NCBI GenBank assembly: GCA_038214135.1
Contig: JBBQSD010000005.1
Coordinates: 41,260 to 105,259 of the forward strand
Direction: 5' to 3'
Length of the DNA stretch: 64,000 nucleotides
Source of the DNA: JANLSE01 sp038214135
Lineage (GTDB): Bacteria > Chloroflexota > Chloroflexia > Chloroflexales > Roseiflexaceae
Of this stretch, positions 1-7,931 are shown in pieces. Below the pieces are notes generated by a model. The model made no database searches and had not been told where the DNA came from. It was given only the letters and a program-made list of their open reading frames with translations. The stretch's first letter is position 1, and each line of letters begins with the position of its first letter. The position numbers and the translations under genes are program-made.

Positions 1-246
1 TCGGTTCTGGTGGGTGGGATCATCTGGGTACTGGCCAGCTACAACGGCCTGTCCTGGACGGTCGTGATTGTATTGGTTGTGGTTGCCATTTATCACTTCA
101 TCACCACCCAGACGGTGCTTGGCCGACATATCTACGCAGTTGGTGGCAATCCAGAGGCAGCCGAGCTGAGTGGTATTAGCGTCAAACGGATTGTGTTTTA
201 CACATTGCCTGCCATACCTATTGTAATCGAGGATGCTTATGTATGA
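1..246 (+). pseudogene. Sugar ABC transporter permease, fragment (5' cut by window, 3' disrupted)
   Basis: The frame is open from base 1, so the start lies outside the window. One strong membrane helix (residues about 20-32 after the GTG at 10) is followed by [19 protein letters not shown], a signature of the XylH/RbsC-type permeases of monosaccharide ABC importers. In that family another membrane segment should follow the VKRIVFYT stretch; here the sequence departs after VFYT and ends about 13 residues later with no hydrophobic helix. The gene therefore seems to have lost its 3' end, with a breakpoint near 200-210. No ATPase or binding-protein gene follows. It could still be a sequencing artefact, but the next genes also show truncations. 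Confidence 0.7.
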
Positions 247-326
247 ATAGCATCTTGACAATGGCACGAGGCAACGATAGGATACGCCCACCAATGGATC
301 AATCCTTGAATGACGGGTTACGCAGC

Positions 327-716
327 ATGAACCTCGATACCATCCGTTCCTTACTGCTCTCAAAACCAGCGGTCGAGGAAACATATCCATTTGACAAAGT
401 GACCATGGTGCCGAAGGTGGCAGGCAAGATGTTTGCGCTTCTCGCGCTTACCGATGTGCCCATACGGCTCACGCTGAAGTGTGATCCGGATTACAGCGAG
501 GTTCTGCGGGCCACCTATCCAGCCATTCAGCCAGGCTATTATATGAACAAGCAGCACTGGATCACGCTCTCGTTCGATGGTAGCTTGGAGCCTGCCCTGG
601 TTAGGTCATTGATCGACGAATCATATCGGCTGGTTGTGCGTGGACTTCCACGTGCGATACGCGAGCAATTGCTTGAGCAGTCAGCGACTGTCGAGCCGAC
701 AAGCGATGAATCCTGA
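327..716 (+). CDS. MmcQ/YjbR family DNA-binding-like protein
   Basis: A protein of about 129 residues from the ATG at 327 (MNLDTIRSLLL). The frame is open back to ATG codons at 243 and 294, but alignment to the family favours 327, because YjbR proteins start just before the first helix. Recognisable family features are the VEETYPF segment near the N-terminus, the KVAGKMFALL strand, LKCDPDYSEVLR, and the GYYMNKQHWITLSFDG stretch before the C-terminal helix. YjbR proteins have a CyaY-like fold and double-stranded DNA binding has been proposed; the cellular role is unknown. It sits alone between two gene fragments. Family assignment is confident, function is not. Confidence 0.8.
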   Translation: MNLDTIRSLLLSKPAVEETYPFDKVTMVPKVAGKMFALLALTDVPIRLTLKCDPDYSEVLRATYPAIQPGYYMNKQHWITLSFDGSLEPALVRSLIDESYRLVVRGLPRAIREQLLEQSATVEPTSDES

Positions 717-845
717 ATGGACACTCGCATTGTGATTGTTGGCGGTGGCATGGCTGGTCTCTATTCGGGCAGTATAATACCTGTTCGGCGCACAGAAGCA
801 GAATCCTTAAAGGTTGAGGAATGCAAACTGCACGACACGAACTGA
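717..845 (+). pseudogene. N-terminal stub of an FAD-dependent oxidoreductase
   Basis: An ATG at 717, directly after the upstream stop codon, opens MDTRIVIVGGGMAGLYSG, a textbook beta-alpha-beta dinucleotide-binding start (GxGxxG) as found in FAD-dependent monooxygenases and amine oxidases. After about 18 residues the family resemblance ends and the frame stops at 845, after only 42 codons, having run into the start of the next gene. A TATAAT at 773-778 lies at the point where the homology ends, so the junction could have brought in a promoter for the gene at 821. This is a remnant, not a functional enzyme. Confidence 0.65.
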
Positions 846-1498
846 TTGCCGACGCCCAAGCGCTTCAGGAGCAACTCCGGCATGTCTACTGGATTGGTGG
901 CGGAAGCGGTGCGGGCAAATCGACGATGGCTCGTCGTATTGCGGCTAAGCACGGACTACAGTACTACGCCACCGACGATGTGATGCCGGATCATGGCAAA
1001 CGGAGCACACCTGAGGGATGCCCTTTTCTGCATGCGTTTATGGCTATGGACATGGACGAGAGATGGGTGAACCGATCCCCGAGTGTCATGCTTGAGACCT
1101 TTCACTGGTTCCGAGGCGAGGGCTTCAGCATGATCATCGATGACATCCTGCGCCTGCCCAAGCAACCTGGTATGATCGTTGAGGGCTTCCGACTGTTGCC
1201 ACACCTCGTACAGCCGCTTCTTGCCGTGCATCGTCAGGCTGTTTGGCTCATTCCGACTCCCGATTTCCGTCAGGCTGTGTTCACGAGCAGAGGAGGGCCA
1301 CAATGGGGATTTATCGGGAAAACAAGTGACCCTGAGTGTGCCCTCCGCAACGTACTCGAGCGCGATGCCATGTTCACCCAACGTCTGCACGAGGAAGCGA
1401 CGCATCTTCATATGAACACCATACAGGTCGACACTTCGATGATGGTGGATGATCTGACCAGCCGAGTGACAGATGCGTTCGGGTTGTATGCACTCTGA
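821..1498 (+). CDS. P-loop NTPase, small-molecule-kinase-like
   Basis: A soluble protein of 225 residues. GGGSGAGKST at residues 26-35 is a Walker A loop placed right after the first beta strand (HVYWIG), as in shikimate, gluconate, adenylylsulfate and related P-loop kinases. YYATDD near residue 50 resembles the substrate-side acidic motif of this superfamily, and MIVEGFRLLP near 115-125 fits the later core strand. I cannot name the substrate. The start at 821 follows a purine-rich stretch (GGTTGAGGA). It overlaps the flavoprotein stub by 25 bp in another frame. Coding looks intact, unlike both upstream neighbours. Confidence 0.6.
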   Translation: MQTARHELIADAQALQEQLRHVYWIGGGSGAGKSTMARRIAAKHGLQYYATDDVMPDHGKRSTPEGCPFLHAFMAMDMDERWVNRSPSVMLETFHWFRGEGFSMIIDDILRLPKQPGMIVEGFRLLPHLVQPLLAVHRQAVWLIPTPDFRQAVFTSRGGPQWGFIGKTSDPECALRNVLERDAMFTQRLHEEATHLHMNTIQVDTSMMVDDLTSRVTDAFGLYAL

Positions 1499-1560
1499 CG
1501 TCGACAATCAAATCCTGTTCAGCTGCCACAGGTACTCCTATCTCAACTGACCGCAATGAA

Positions 1561-2814
1561 TTATGGCTGGCGCGTTTCGAACAGCACATCAGGGTATTGT
1601 GCTGCTGGCCGATCAAGGAGCGTAGATGGTTGGCCCTTCAGGTGTTTGTCGAAGAATGCCAGCGAGTAGGCATTGATAATGTCGTGCGCCTGCTGTCCGT
1701 TGATCGGCCCTGTTAAGCCAAGCTGTGACGTGACTGGCGACCAGTTCGGAAGGTCGGTAAAGTTGACGTGGAACATCGTGGGAATCTCAATATAATAACC
1801 ATCGCCAGGCAGCTCTTTGTACACCATCCGCATGGTGCTCAAGGTCAGCGCAATGTCTTTTTCCGTCCAGCCGCCGGAACGCTGACGTTCGAGGCGCAGT
1901 GTGAAGCGAACGTCCTGCGCAAAATAAGGAATAATACCATTGGACAGCGTGATCCCATTCAACGTCGGCGTTGTTGGCTGTTGCTCGATACTCTGATCAA
2001 TCAGCGGCTGTATTTCATCTTTTGGCAAACCAGATATTTGTCGTCCATCCGGTAATCGCACCATAGCGACAGCGCCCGGTTGGTCGAGCCCGACAACGAT
2101 ATACCCATACGAAACCAGTTCTTCAATCTGGAAGGTGCTTACCGCACGGAACCCGTCCAATCCCGTCAGGTAAATAAGTACGGGGTAGCGGGACGTATCG
2201 TCTGCTATCGAGGCAGCTACAACGGCATTTGTGGTCACATATTTGAAGTGCGTAAAGAGAAACCCCGGAAGATGAGTCAGTCGTGCCAGGGCAGGTGTAA
2301 CGACATCGGCATCTTGGATGTACGGAGCACGCGCCGCCGCTAGCTCGTTCTTGGCAGGGTACCAAACCTGTGCCATGAGCTCACGATGATCGTTCGGATC
2401 GGTGGTAAATAGTTCTGGTCGGCTTGAATCTACCCAGTGATAGGTCAGAGTGCCAATGGCATATGATCCCGTTGGTTTGGGAAAGTGGAATATGGGCACC
2501 AGAATCGGGAGGGCAATGGAAATGACGAGCATGAGTACACCCAGCCCGCTGCCTAGCCCTGCAATGAGTCGATTGCTATCGAGGCTACCGCGTTTGACGA
2601 TGCGCAACAGCCAGACCAGCAATAACAGCCCGGTCAGCACGTACGCAGGGATCATCTGCCAGCGTGGGCCTTCCACCAGCACCTGTGCGATGGCGATCAG
2701 CGGCACGATCGGCACCCAATAACGCACCCAGCACACAGCGCGTGGCAGTGGAATCGCTACTATAAAGAATGCCAGCAGATTGGCAAGGAGCAACAGGGTT
2801 TCGATAAGTCTCAT
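1561..2814 (-). CDS. PAF-acetylhydrolase-like alpha/beta hydrolase lacking its nucleophile region
   Basis: 417 residues. The first about 110 form several membrane helices, then comes a PAF-AH/dienelactone-hydrolase-like domain: AQVWYPA, RYPVLIYLTGLDG and GYIVVGLDQPG match its early strands, and YIEIPTMFHVNFTDLP with AFFDKHLKG matches its C-terminal histidine region. The stretch that should lie between, carrying the GHSFGG nucleophile elbow and the catalytic Asp, is not present: the reading goes from FTLRLERQRSGG straight to TEKDIALTLS. The frame stays open, so a protein may be made, but the catalytic serine seems absent. It lies 4 bp after the CPBP gene, probably in one operon with it. Best read as an in-frame internal deletion. 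Confidence 0.65.
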   Translation of the reverse strand: MRLIETLLLLANLLAFFIVAIPLPRAVCWVRYWVPIVPLIAIAQVLVEGPRWQMIPAYVLTGLLLLVWLLRIVKRGSLDSNRLIAGLGSGLGVLMLVISIALPILVPIFHFPKPTGSYAIGTLTYHWVDSSRPELFTTDPNDHRELMAQVWYPAKNELAAARAPYIQDADVVTPALARLTHLPGFLFTHFKYVTTNAVVAASIADDTSRYPVLIYLTGLDGFRAVSTFQIEELVSYGYIVVGLDQPGAVAMVRLPDGRQISGLPKDEIQPLIDQSIEQQPTTPTLNGITLSNGIIPYFAQDVRFTLRLERQRSGGWTEKDIALTLSTMRMVYKELPGDGYYIEIPTMFHVNFTDLPNWSPVTSQLGLTGPINGQQAHDIINAYSLAFFDKHLKGQPSTLLDRPAAQYPDVLFETRQP

Positions 2815-2818
2815 TTCC

Positions 2819-3697
2819 TCACCCGTTATCGATCAAAGGAGCAACGGCCGCTTGGATCGTTGAACGACGAACGTCCCGTGCTCGAACCAACGTTCGTGGC
2901 CCCCATAGGATCACCACAACGACCGCCACGGCTGCGGTGATCGCGCTCGTCACACGCGGATCGTAGAAGGAGCCGTTGATCGGAAAGAGTTGCCATGTGA
3001 CGTTGATCATGGCGTGGAAGAGAACTGCGACAAAGACACTCCGACCGGTGTTGTTATACAGCCAGGTGATGATCACCCGTGATGCCACCGTGCCAAGTGA
3101 CCACCAGGCGATCCAGATCGGTGCTCGCGGTACCGACAGCAGCGGAATGACATGCCACACGGCCCATACCATCCCAAGCAGTAGGGCACCAGCGAGTGCG
3201 CCATAGCGATCCTGTAATGGATCGATGGCATACCCCGACCAACCCAGCTCTTCGCCAATACCAGCGCTGAAAAACACAACGAAGAGGATGAGCGGCGTCG
3301 TGAACGAGAACTGCGGCATAGGAAGCACCACACCCATGAGGCGCAGTGCGATATACGATACCACCATGATGCAGGGCATCAACAAGAATATTGGTACATA
3401 CCAAATCTTTGCTTGAACGCGATTGAAGTCAAATGATCGCTTCAGCAATGCCAATACACCTGCTCGCCCATTCTCGCGATAGACGAGGATTGCTGCTGCT
3501 CCTACCACGCACAATAACCCAAGCGCACTGACGGGAAGAGCTGGGAGGAGTTGCAGGTTGGTCATCGCACCGGCAATCCAAAATGGAATTGAAAGTGCAA
3601 AGGTCAGCACGAAGAACACCAGCGGAGATCTAGTTTTAGGGGTACCGGGGTTATGAAGATCGAGAAAATTATTAGGGAACAATGGCTGCCCTTCCAT
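2819..3697 (-). CDS. CPBP-family intramembrane metalloprotease
   Basis: 292 residues with about seven to eight predicted membrane helices. Motif 1 is GIGEELGWSGY with the paired glutamates near residues 149-150. Motif 2 is WAVWHVIPLL with the histidine near 182. Motif 3 is LFHAMINV near 227. Together these are the metal ligands and catalytic residues of the CAAX-processing/bacteriocin-immunity (CPBP, ABI) family. Members cleave membrane or prenylated substrates, or protect against bacteriocins; the substrate here is unknown. It is followed after 4 bp by the hydrolase gene, so the two are probably cotranscribed. A second membrane metalloprotease gene lies just upstream on the same strand. Confidence 0.85.
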   Translation of the reverse strand: MEGQPLFPNNFLDLHNPGTPKTRSPLVFFVLTFALSIPFWIAGAMTNLQLLPALPVSALGLLCVVGAAAILVYRENGRAGVLALLKRSFDFNRVQAKIWYVPIFLLMPCIMVVSYIALRLMGVVLPMPQFSFTTPLILFVVFFSAGIGEELGWSGYAIDPLQDRYGALAGALLLGMVWAVWHVIPLLSVPRAPIWIAWWSLGTVASRVIITWLYNNTGRSVFVAVLFHAMINVTWQLFPINGSFYDPRVTSAITAAVAVVVVILWGPRTLVRARDVRRSTIQAAVAPLIDNG

Positions 3698-3774
3698 GCA
3701 TTCTTCATGAAATCTTTCGCGCGAGTGCCGATCTCGTTGTTTGGTTTTCGGCTATCGGTTATTGGCTATGGAGA

Positions 3775-4386
3775 TCAGGGCTTCGGCAAAAATACGCGTA
3801 TGCCATCTCGTTCATCGATAATATATGCTGTGGGTGCATATCGAAGCACGATCATTGTCATCCACATATCACCGATTGCTCCACTGGCGTTGACAACACC
3901 ACAGATCGCCAATAATGGCACCCATGCTGTTCCCGCACAGACCCATATTCCCACAATGACCAGCATACTAATGCAGACGAATGGCGCAAGTGTGATAACA
4001 ATATAATTGTTGCGGTGATAGGCATATCCAGGTGATGTCGCATACAACATCAGTCCTTTCCAGAGAATGCCATAGATGGGTTTTGCGCCAAATAGTTGCA
4101 TGGCGATGCCGTGCGTAAGTTCATGCACCACTAAGGTTAGGACAAACCCAACAAACGTTGCACCAATTTCGTTCAGACCTAGTGTGAATGAACCCGACAC
4201 TGACATCTTTCCTAGGCCGACCGCTATCATCCCAAACATGATCCCAAAGATAAAGAAGCTCACCAATGCCAGAGCTTGGGCGAGAATCACTCGTCTCAGA
4301 TTTGCTGTAACTTTCCAAAACAGGACTTCCTGATACTCGCTGGGTAACGTTCCTGCAGGAAGCATAGGGTTATGGGTCTTGAGCAT
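3775..4386 (-). CDS. DUF3267 putative zincin membrane metalloprotease
   Basis: 203 residues with four to five membrane helices. HELTHG at residues 88-93 is a HExxH zinc-protease motif inside a helix (TLVVHELTHGIAMQLFG), and SGAIGDMWM near residue 175 provides an acidic residue in a later helix, the arrangement typical of DUF3267 proteins, which are annotated as putative zincin peptidases. The substrate is unknown. It is on the same strand as the CPBP protease, 78 bp upstream of it, so the pair may act on related membrane substrates (inference). The gene looks complete. Confidence 0.8.
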   Translation of the reverse strand: MLKTHNPMLPAGTLPSEYQEVLFWKVTANLRRVILAQALALVSFFIFGIMFGMIAVGLGKMSVSGSFTLGLNEIGATFVGFVLTLVVHELTHGIAMQLFGAKPIYGILWKGLMLYATSPGYAYHRNNYIVITLAPFVCISMLVIVGIWVCAGTAWVPLLAICGVVNASGAIGDMWMTMIVLRYAPTAYIIDERDGIRVFLPKP

Positions 4387-4475
4387 CGTGCTCCTTCTTT
4401 CACATGTTGCTCATTCGCCATCTCAAACGCGGCTAGTGGCGCATCTTAGTTGTTTGACAGATATAGATACCGTCC

Positions 4476-4725
4476 TCATACCAGCACCTGCTCAATCGGT
4501 CGGCGGAGCGAACGTGGTAGTGCATCGGCATAGCCAAAGCGCACCAGCAAAGACCGTCGTATTCTGTTCAACGGGGCGTCGGGTTTGTGTGGCTTGTTGA
4601 TCGTAATTGAGCCATGGTGCATACTCGAACAACGTATACCCGCCAATCGCGGTGACGCCAGCCGCCGCCAGGAACTTGATCACAGCACGACGGCTCGTGC
4701 CTGGGTAAGATGGTGGGTTCTTCAT
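4476..4725 (-). pseudogene. Tat-exported nitroreductase-like gene with its middle deleted
   Basis: The ATG at 4725 opens a Tat-type signal (SRRAVIKFLAAAGVTAIGG). The frame then passes through TRRPVEQNTTVFAGAL and ends as a poor sequence at 4492. In another frame, bases 4547-4476 read LVRFGYADALPRSLRRPIE and end QVLV-stop, which is the usual C-terminus of nitroreductase-like flavoproteins. So the N-terminal and C-terminal ends of one gene survive, joined near 4547 out of frame, with roughly two hundred codons missing between them. The alternative, an unrelated 77-residue secreted protein, does not explain the C-terminal match. The GIN lipoprotein gene lies 75 bp upstream on the same strand. 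Confidence 0.7.
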
Positions 4726-4800
4726 GGCTTCATTCCTTGTGTCGATACGATGTCTGTGTTGGTTCGCTCAACAACAGCGAGATCAGTGCCCTGCCATTGC

Positions 4801-5454
4801 CTATTGTGTGCGCTGCCGAACACTACCCAAGCCGCTGATCTGCTTGTTTACCTGCGGATTGCCGATATACTCGATGCTGCCTGCGCCACTGATCGTGGCA
4901 TCAAGCTGCTCGCGTGCCTGTACTATCGCATTGCCAAGACCGCTGAGTGTAATGGTTGCCCGATTACTAACCAGCGCTGCGCCATCGTAGCTACCTGCGC
5001 CGCTGAGCGTTACATGCTGTTCTTGAACCGTCCCAGCGATGGTTATCTTCCCCGCACCCGATTGGTCTACGGTGAGTTGGTCGCCATTCAGTTCGCGCAC
5101 ATTGATCATGCCCGCGCCAGAGAATGTGATCCGCTTCAGATCCCGAGCCGTCACCGTAAGAATCATTTTGGTGATATTGCTCATACTTGCGTTCGGTTTC
5201 ATACCAAGGTGAAGCGTATCGCCACGTACCTCGCTCAGCACAACATCCTGGAAGTTATCGTCTGTCTCAACAGTCAGGCTCTCGGTTTGGCCCTGCGTGA
5301 TCACGATTTCGCCAACGCCCGAGACATCGACTGCGGTGAAGGCACCCACTTCCCGCGCCGTGGTCGTGACGTTTCCAGAACCACGCATTCCGCCGCAGCC
5401 AGTCAATATCACGGCCAGCAGCGCGAACAGAATGAAACAACGCATCATACGCAT
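4801..5454 (-). CDS. GIN-domain (DUF2807) lipoprotein
   Basis: 217 residues. The N-terminus is a lipoprotein signal with lipobox LTGC (Cys20) followed by GGMRGSGNV. The mature part is a putative auto-transporter adhesin 'head GIN' domain: FTAVDVSGVGEIVITQG, then repeated ISGAGSI / LSGAGSY / LSGLGNA turns that build a right-handed beta-helix. It is expected to be anchored at the cell surface; the role of these proteins is not known. GGAGGG lies just upstream of the start (at about 5458-5465 on this strand). The gene looks complete and is separated from the 5693 gene by a region with a 9-bp hairpin. Confidence 0.85.
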   Translation of the reverse strand: MRMMRCFILFALLAVILTGCGGMRGSGNVTTTAREVGAFTAVDVSGVGEIVITQGQTESLTVETDDNFQDVVLSEVRGDTLHLGMKPNASMSNITKMILTVTARDLKRITFSGAGMINVRELNGDQLTVDQSGAGKITIAGTVQEQHVTLSGAGSYDGAALVSNRATITLSGLGNAIVQAREQLDATISGAGSIEYIGNPQVNKQISGLGSVRQRTQ

Positions 5455-5552
5455 GAAACCCTCCTTTTTTATAACGAGTTGGTATAGCCCAGTGTAGTGC
5501 GCTGGAGTTGGAACCGATAGCGGGATAACCGCATTGGCGTATCGGTAATATC

Positions 5553-5579
5553 CCTGACAGCGTGGGGGTTGCTGTCAGG
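5553..5579. other. Hairpin in a divergent intergenic region
   Basis: A 9-bp perfect stem (CCTGACAGC / GCTGTCAGG) with a 9-nt G-rich loop. No T-run follows on either side, so it is a weak terminator candidate. It lies between the divergent GIN lipoprotein gene and the 5693 gene and could be a regulatory site for either. Nothing else is seen between 5455 and 5692. Confidence 0.4.
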
Positions 5580-5692
5580 AGTATCTTGTGCGGGTATGAA
5601 CAAACTTCATACCAAATTACCGGCTGTGAGTCATAATCATACCAGCGCGGCAGCATGGCTGCCCTGGAACCTATTGGGAAAGGAACAGAGCG

Positions 5693-6097
5693 ATGAGGAC
5701 AAACGTAGGTTTGTGGATTGACCATCGAAAGGCTATTATTGTCCTGCTTATGGGCAACAGCGAGGAGATAGTGCATATCGCCTCGGAGGTAGAGACGCAG
5801 CCCCGCCGTTCTGGTGATTCGCCATTGAAGGGCGATTATGAGCCGCAGCAGGTGCCCGCAGATGATAGCCGCCAGCGGGCGCTCGTAGGGTACCTTAATA
5901 GCTACTATGATACAGTTATTGCGAGTATTCGTACAGCAGAATCGCTGCTACTGCTTGGGCCCGGTGAAGCAAAGCATGAACTGAACAAACGGCTTGCAGA
6001 ACAGCAGTTGGGCGGGCGTGTTGTCGCGGTTGAGACGGTGGATAAGCTGACGGATCGGCAGATCAGTGCCAAGGTTCGCGATTATTTTGCTCCATAG
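5693..6097 (+). CDS. Small conserved protein, possibly related to eRF1-like/host-attachment proteins
   Basis: 134 residues, soluble and charged. It begins NVGLWIDHRKAIIVLL and ends with GPGEAKHELNKRLAEQQ, VVAVETVDKLTDRQISAKV and DYFAP. The pattern of a 'WIDHRKA' strand followed by 'GPGEAK..L..RL' and 'T.DKLTDRQI..KVR..F' recurs in short bacterial proteins that resemble the last domain of bacterial eRF1-like proteins; I recall the pattern but cannot verify it here. The start has GGAAAGGA before ATG 5693. It is the first of a same-strand run of short stress-type genes. Function is not assigned. Confidence 0.5.
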   Translation: MRTNVGLWIDHRKAIIVLLMGNSEEIVHIASEVETQPRRSGDSPLKGDYEPQQVPADDSRQRALVGYLNSYYDTVIASIRTAESLLLLGPGEAKHELNKRLAEQQLGGRVVAVETVDKLTDRQISAKVRDYFAP

Positions 6098-6313
6098 CGG
6101 TTGATCAGTGGCTGGCTCGCAACACCCTGGCCGTGAGGAAAGCAAGGATGTAGTGCTAAGTAAGCCTTACGTTGTCAGGGATACTACTGATAGCATATGG
6201 GGAATTATCCTGCTACCAGTTTTCACTTGTGAGTACTAGAATGTAAACAGGAAGTCATCCACATATTGTGGATGTCGGTATCCAAACGGCTAGAGCCGTT
6301 GAGAGGGTGAATC

Positions 6314-6568
6314 ATGATTAACCTAATTGTATGGCTGATCGTCGGCGCTGTTATTGGTTGGGCGGCGGGTCTCGTAATGCGTGACCGGAATGGCCTGGTG
6401 GTCAACATTATTGTTGGCATCGTTGGTGCCATGATCGGTGGGTTCATACTGGGTGGCCCAACGATTAACCAGAATGTTTTTAACCTGAATGCTCTGTTGG
6501 TATCACTGGTTGGTGCGGTCATTCTGTTGGCTGTGGTTAATCTCATCCGCCGTGGACGATTGACATAA
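6314..6568 (+). CDS. GlsB/YeaQ/YmgE family stress-response membrane protein
   Basis: 84 residues, almost entirely three hydrophobic helices: LIVWLIVGAVIGWAAGL, NIIVGIVGAMIGGFILGG and LNALLVSLVGAVILLAVV, ending in a short basic tail (RRGRLT). The GxxxGWxAG and GxxGAxxGG turns are the hallmark of the transglycosylase-associated protein family (YeaQ/YmgE/GlsB). These are induced by envelope or general stress in many bacteria; the biochemical activity is unclear. GAGAGGG precedes the ATG. It is followed by csbD-like and slipin genes, which supports a stress context. Confidence 0.85.
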   Translation: MINLIVWLIVGAVIGWAAGLVMRDRNGLVVNIIVGIVGAMIGGFILGGPTINQNVFNLNALLVSLVGAVILLAVVNLIRRGRLT

Positions 6569-6608
6569 TAATCGTGGCGAAACTAATCGCATCATGAAAC
6601 TCGTAATG

Positions 6609-6632
6609 TGGGCCGTATAGCTATACGGCCCA
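6609..6632. repeat. 24-bp perfect palindrome upstream of csbD-like gene
   Basis: Centre GTATAGCTATAC, with arms extended by GGCC on each side, making a perfect 24-bp palindrome. The same GTATAGCTATAC core recurs at 6993-7010, on the other side of the csbD-like gene. It could be a terminator of the glsB transcript without a T-tract, a dyad operator, or a processed repeat. Confidence 0.7.
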
Positions 6633-6689
6633 ACGGTTCAGCATGAAGATCTCATTATGCGATGAGTAATACACAAGGAGTACCAGATT

Positions 6690-6986
6690 ATGGCAAAAAA
6701 TAGCCGAGCACGCGGTCGCAGCAAAGCGCTTGCTGGTAACGTCAAGCAGGGTGTGGGCAAGCTGATTGGCAACGAGCAAATGGAGGCGGAAGGCAGCACG
6801 GAGGTTATCCAAGGTGAGGCGGAAGAAGCAGCGGCTAAAGCTTCCGAGCGGCTCGCTGGTGCTGGCCAAGAGCTGAGTGGGACGGTCAAACGGGCTGTTG
6901 GTGATCTTGTTGATAGCCCTGAGCTATCAATCGAGGGCCAGGCAGAAGCCAATAAGGGCAAGCATCGTCAGGAAGATAATCAGTAA
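6690..6986 (+). CDS. CsbD-family stress protein, two repeats
   Basis: 98 residues, very charged and Ala/Glu/Lys-rich. Two CsbD-like units are visible: ALAGNVKQGVGKLIGNEQME and, after a coiled linker, ELSGTVKRAVGDLVDSPEL, each with the G.vK..vG.l.gd..le pattern. CsbD proteins are small, helical and strongly induced by general stress (sigma-B regulon in Bacillus); the mechanism is unknown. ACAAGGAG lies just before the ATG. It is flanked on both sides by palindromes with the same core, pointing to a shared regulatory or processing signal. Confidence 0.85.
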   Translation: MAKNSRARGRSKALAGNVKQGVGKLIGNEQMEAEGSTEVIQGEAEEAAAKASERLAGAGQELSGTVKRAVGDLVDSPELSIEGQAEANKGKHRQEDNQ

Positions 6987-6992
6987 CGTTGG

Positions 6993-7054
6993 GGCGTATA
7001 GCTATACGCCTGAACAAATATAAGCCCCATCAGCTCAAGGGAACTGATGGGGCT
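6993..7054. promoter_or_regulatory. Second GTATAGCTATAC palindrome plus hairpin before the slipin gene
   Basis: Bases 6993-7010 form a perfect 18-bp palindrome with core GTATAGCTATAC. Bases 7023-7033 and 7044-7054 form an 11-bp perfect stem (AGCCCCATCAG / CTGATGGGGCT) with a 10-nt loop. Both lie in the 100 bp between the csbD-like stop and the slipin ATG. There is no T-run, so they may attenuate or process the transcript rather than end it. Confidence 0.6.
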
Positions 7055-7086
7055 GAGCGATTCGTTAGTACTGATTGGAGTGTCGT

Positions 7087-7920
7087 ATGGGCGCGAGTAT
7101 TCTGTTTGTGTTTGCTGTGGTTGTATTCGTTGCCATATTGTTGGCGCTATCGGCAATCAAGATTGTGCCAGAATATGAGCGTGGAGTTGTCTTCCGCTTA
7201 GGGCGCTTGGTTGGTGCTCGTGGTCCAGGGTTATTCTTGCTCATCCCGATGATCGAGCGCATGGTGCGCGTTGATACACGGGTGATTACCCTGGATGTCC
7301 CAGCGCAAGAAGTAATTACCCTCGATAACGTAACGATCAAGGTCAATGCTGTTCTGTATTTTATGGTGGTCAACCCAGATTGGGCAATTGTCAGGGTCGT
7401 CGATTACATTCGGGCCACGCTTCAGATCTCGCAGACGACCCTTCGCAGCGCGGTTGGTCAAGTCGTTCTGGATGATCTGCTCGCCCAACGCGATCAGGTC
7501 AATGCCCGGCTGCAGCGCATTATTGATGAACAGACCGAGCCATGGGGTGTCAAAGTCACAATCGTCGAGATCAAGGATGTTGAACTGCCGCAGAGCATGC
7601 AGCGCGCCATGGCCAAACAGGCAGAAGCGGAGCGTGAGAAGCGCGCAAAGATTATTCATGCCCAGGGTGAGTTTGATGCATCAAAGATGCTGGCACAGGC
7701 AGCCGATGTGATCGCCCGCGAGCCCGTCACACTCCAATTACGCTATCTACAGACGCTGACGGAGATTGCGGTGGAGAAGAACAGCACGATCATCTTCCCG
7801 CTACCAATTGATATCATGAAGGTCTTTATGGAACGATCTGCACCTGCTCGGAGCGATAATGGTATCGTACCAAGTAGCCCGCTCGTTCCGCAAGAGCCCA
7901 AAGAACCATTAGCGAACTGA
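7087..7920 (+). CDS. Slipin (SPFH/stomatin-like) membrane protein
   Basis: 277 residues from ATG 7087, which has GGAG 6 nt upstream; the TTG at 7075 is less likely. An N-terminal membrane hairpin (ILFVFAVVVFVAILLAL) is followed by the SPFH core: IVPEYERGVVFRLGRL, GPGLFLLIPMIERMVRVD, VKVTIVEIKDVELP and a helical AMAKQAEAEREKRAK stretch. Slipins form oligomers on the cytoplasmic face of membrane microdomains; some partner with NfeD-type proteases, but none is seen here. It is the last gene of the same-strand stress group and abuts a convergent gene by 11 bp. Confidence 0.9.
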   Translation: MGASILFVFAVVVFVAILLALSAIKIVPEYERGVVFRLGRLVGARGPGLFLLIPMIERMVRVDTRVITLDVPAQEVITLDNVTIKVNAVLYFMVVNPDWAIVRVVDYIRATLQISQTTLRSAVGQVVLDDLLAQRDQVNARLQRIIDEQTEPWGVKVTIVEIKDVELPQSMQRAMAKQAEAEREKRAKIIHAQGEFDASKMLAQAADVIAREPVTLQLRYLQTLTEIAVEKNSTIIFPLPIDIMKVFMERSAPARSDNGIVPSSPLVPQEPKEPLAN

Positions 7921-7931
7921 TCGCTCAGGTA

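Noticed and set aside
4585..5487. Plus-strand 300-codon frame
   Set aside because: It is antisense to the GIN lipoprotein gene and has no protein-like features.
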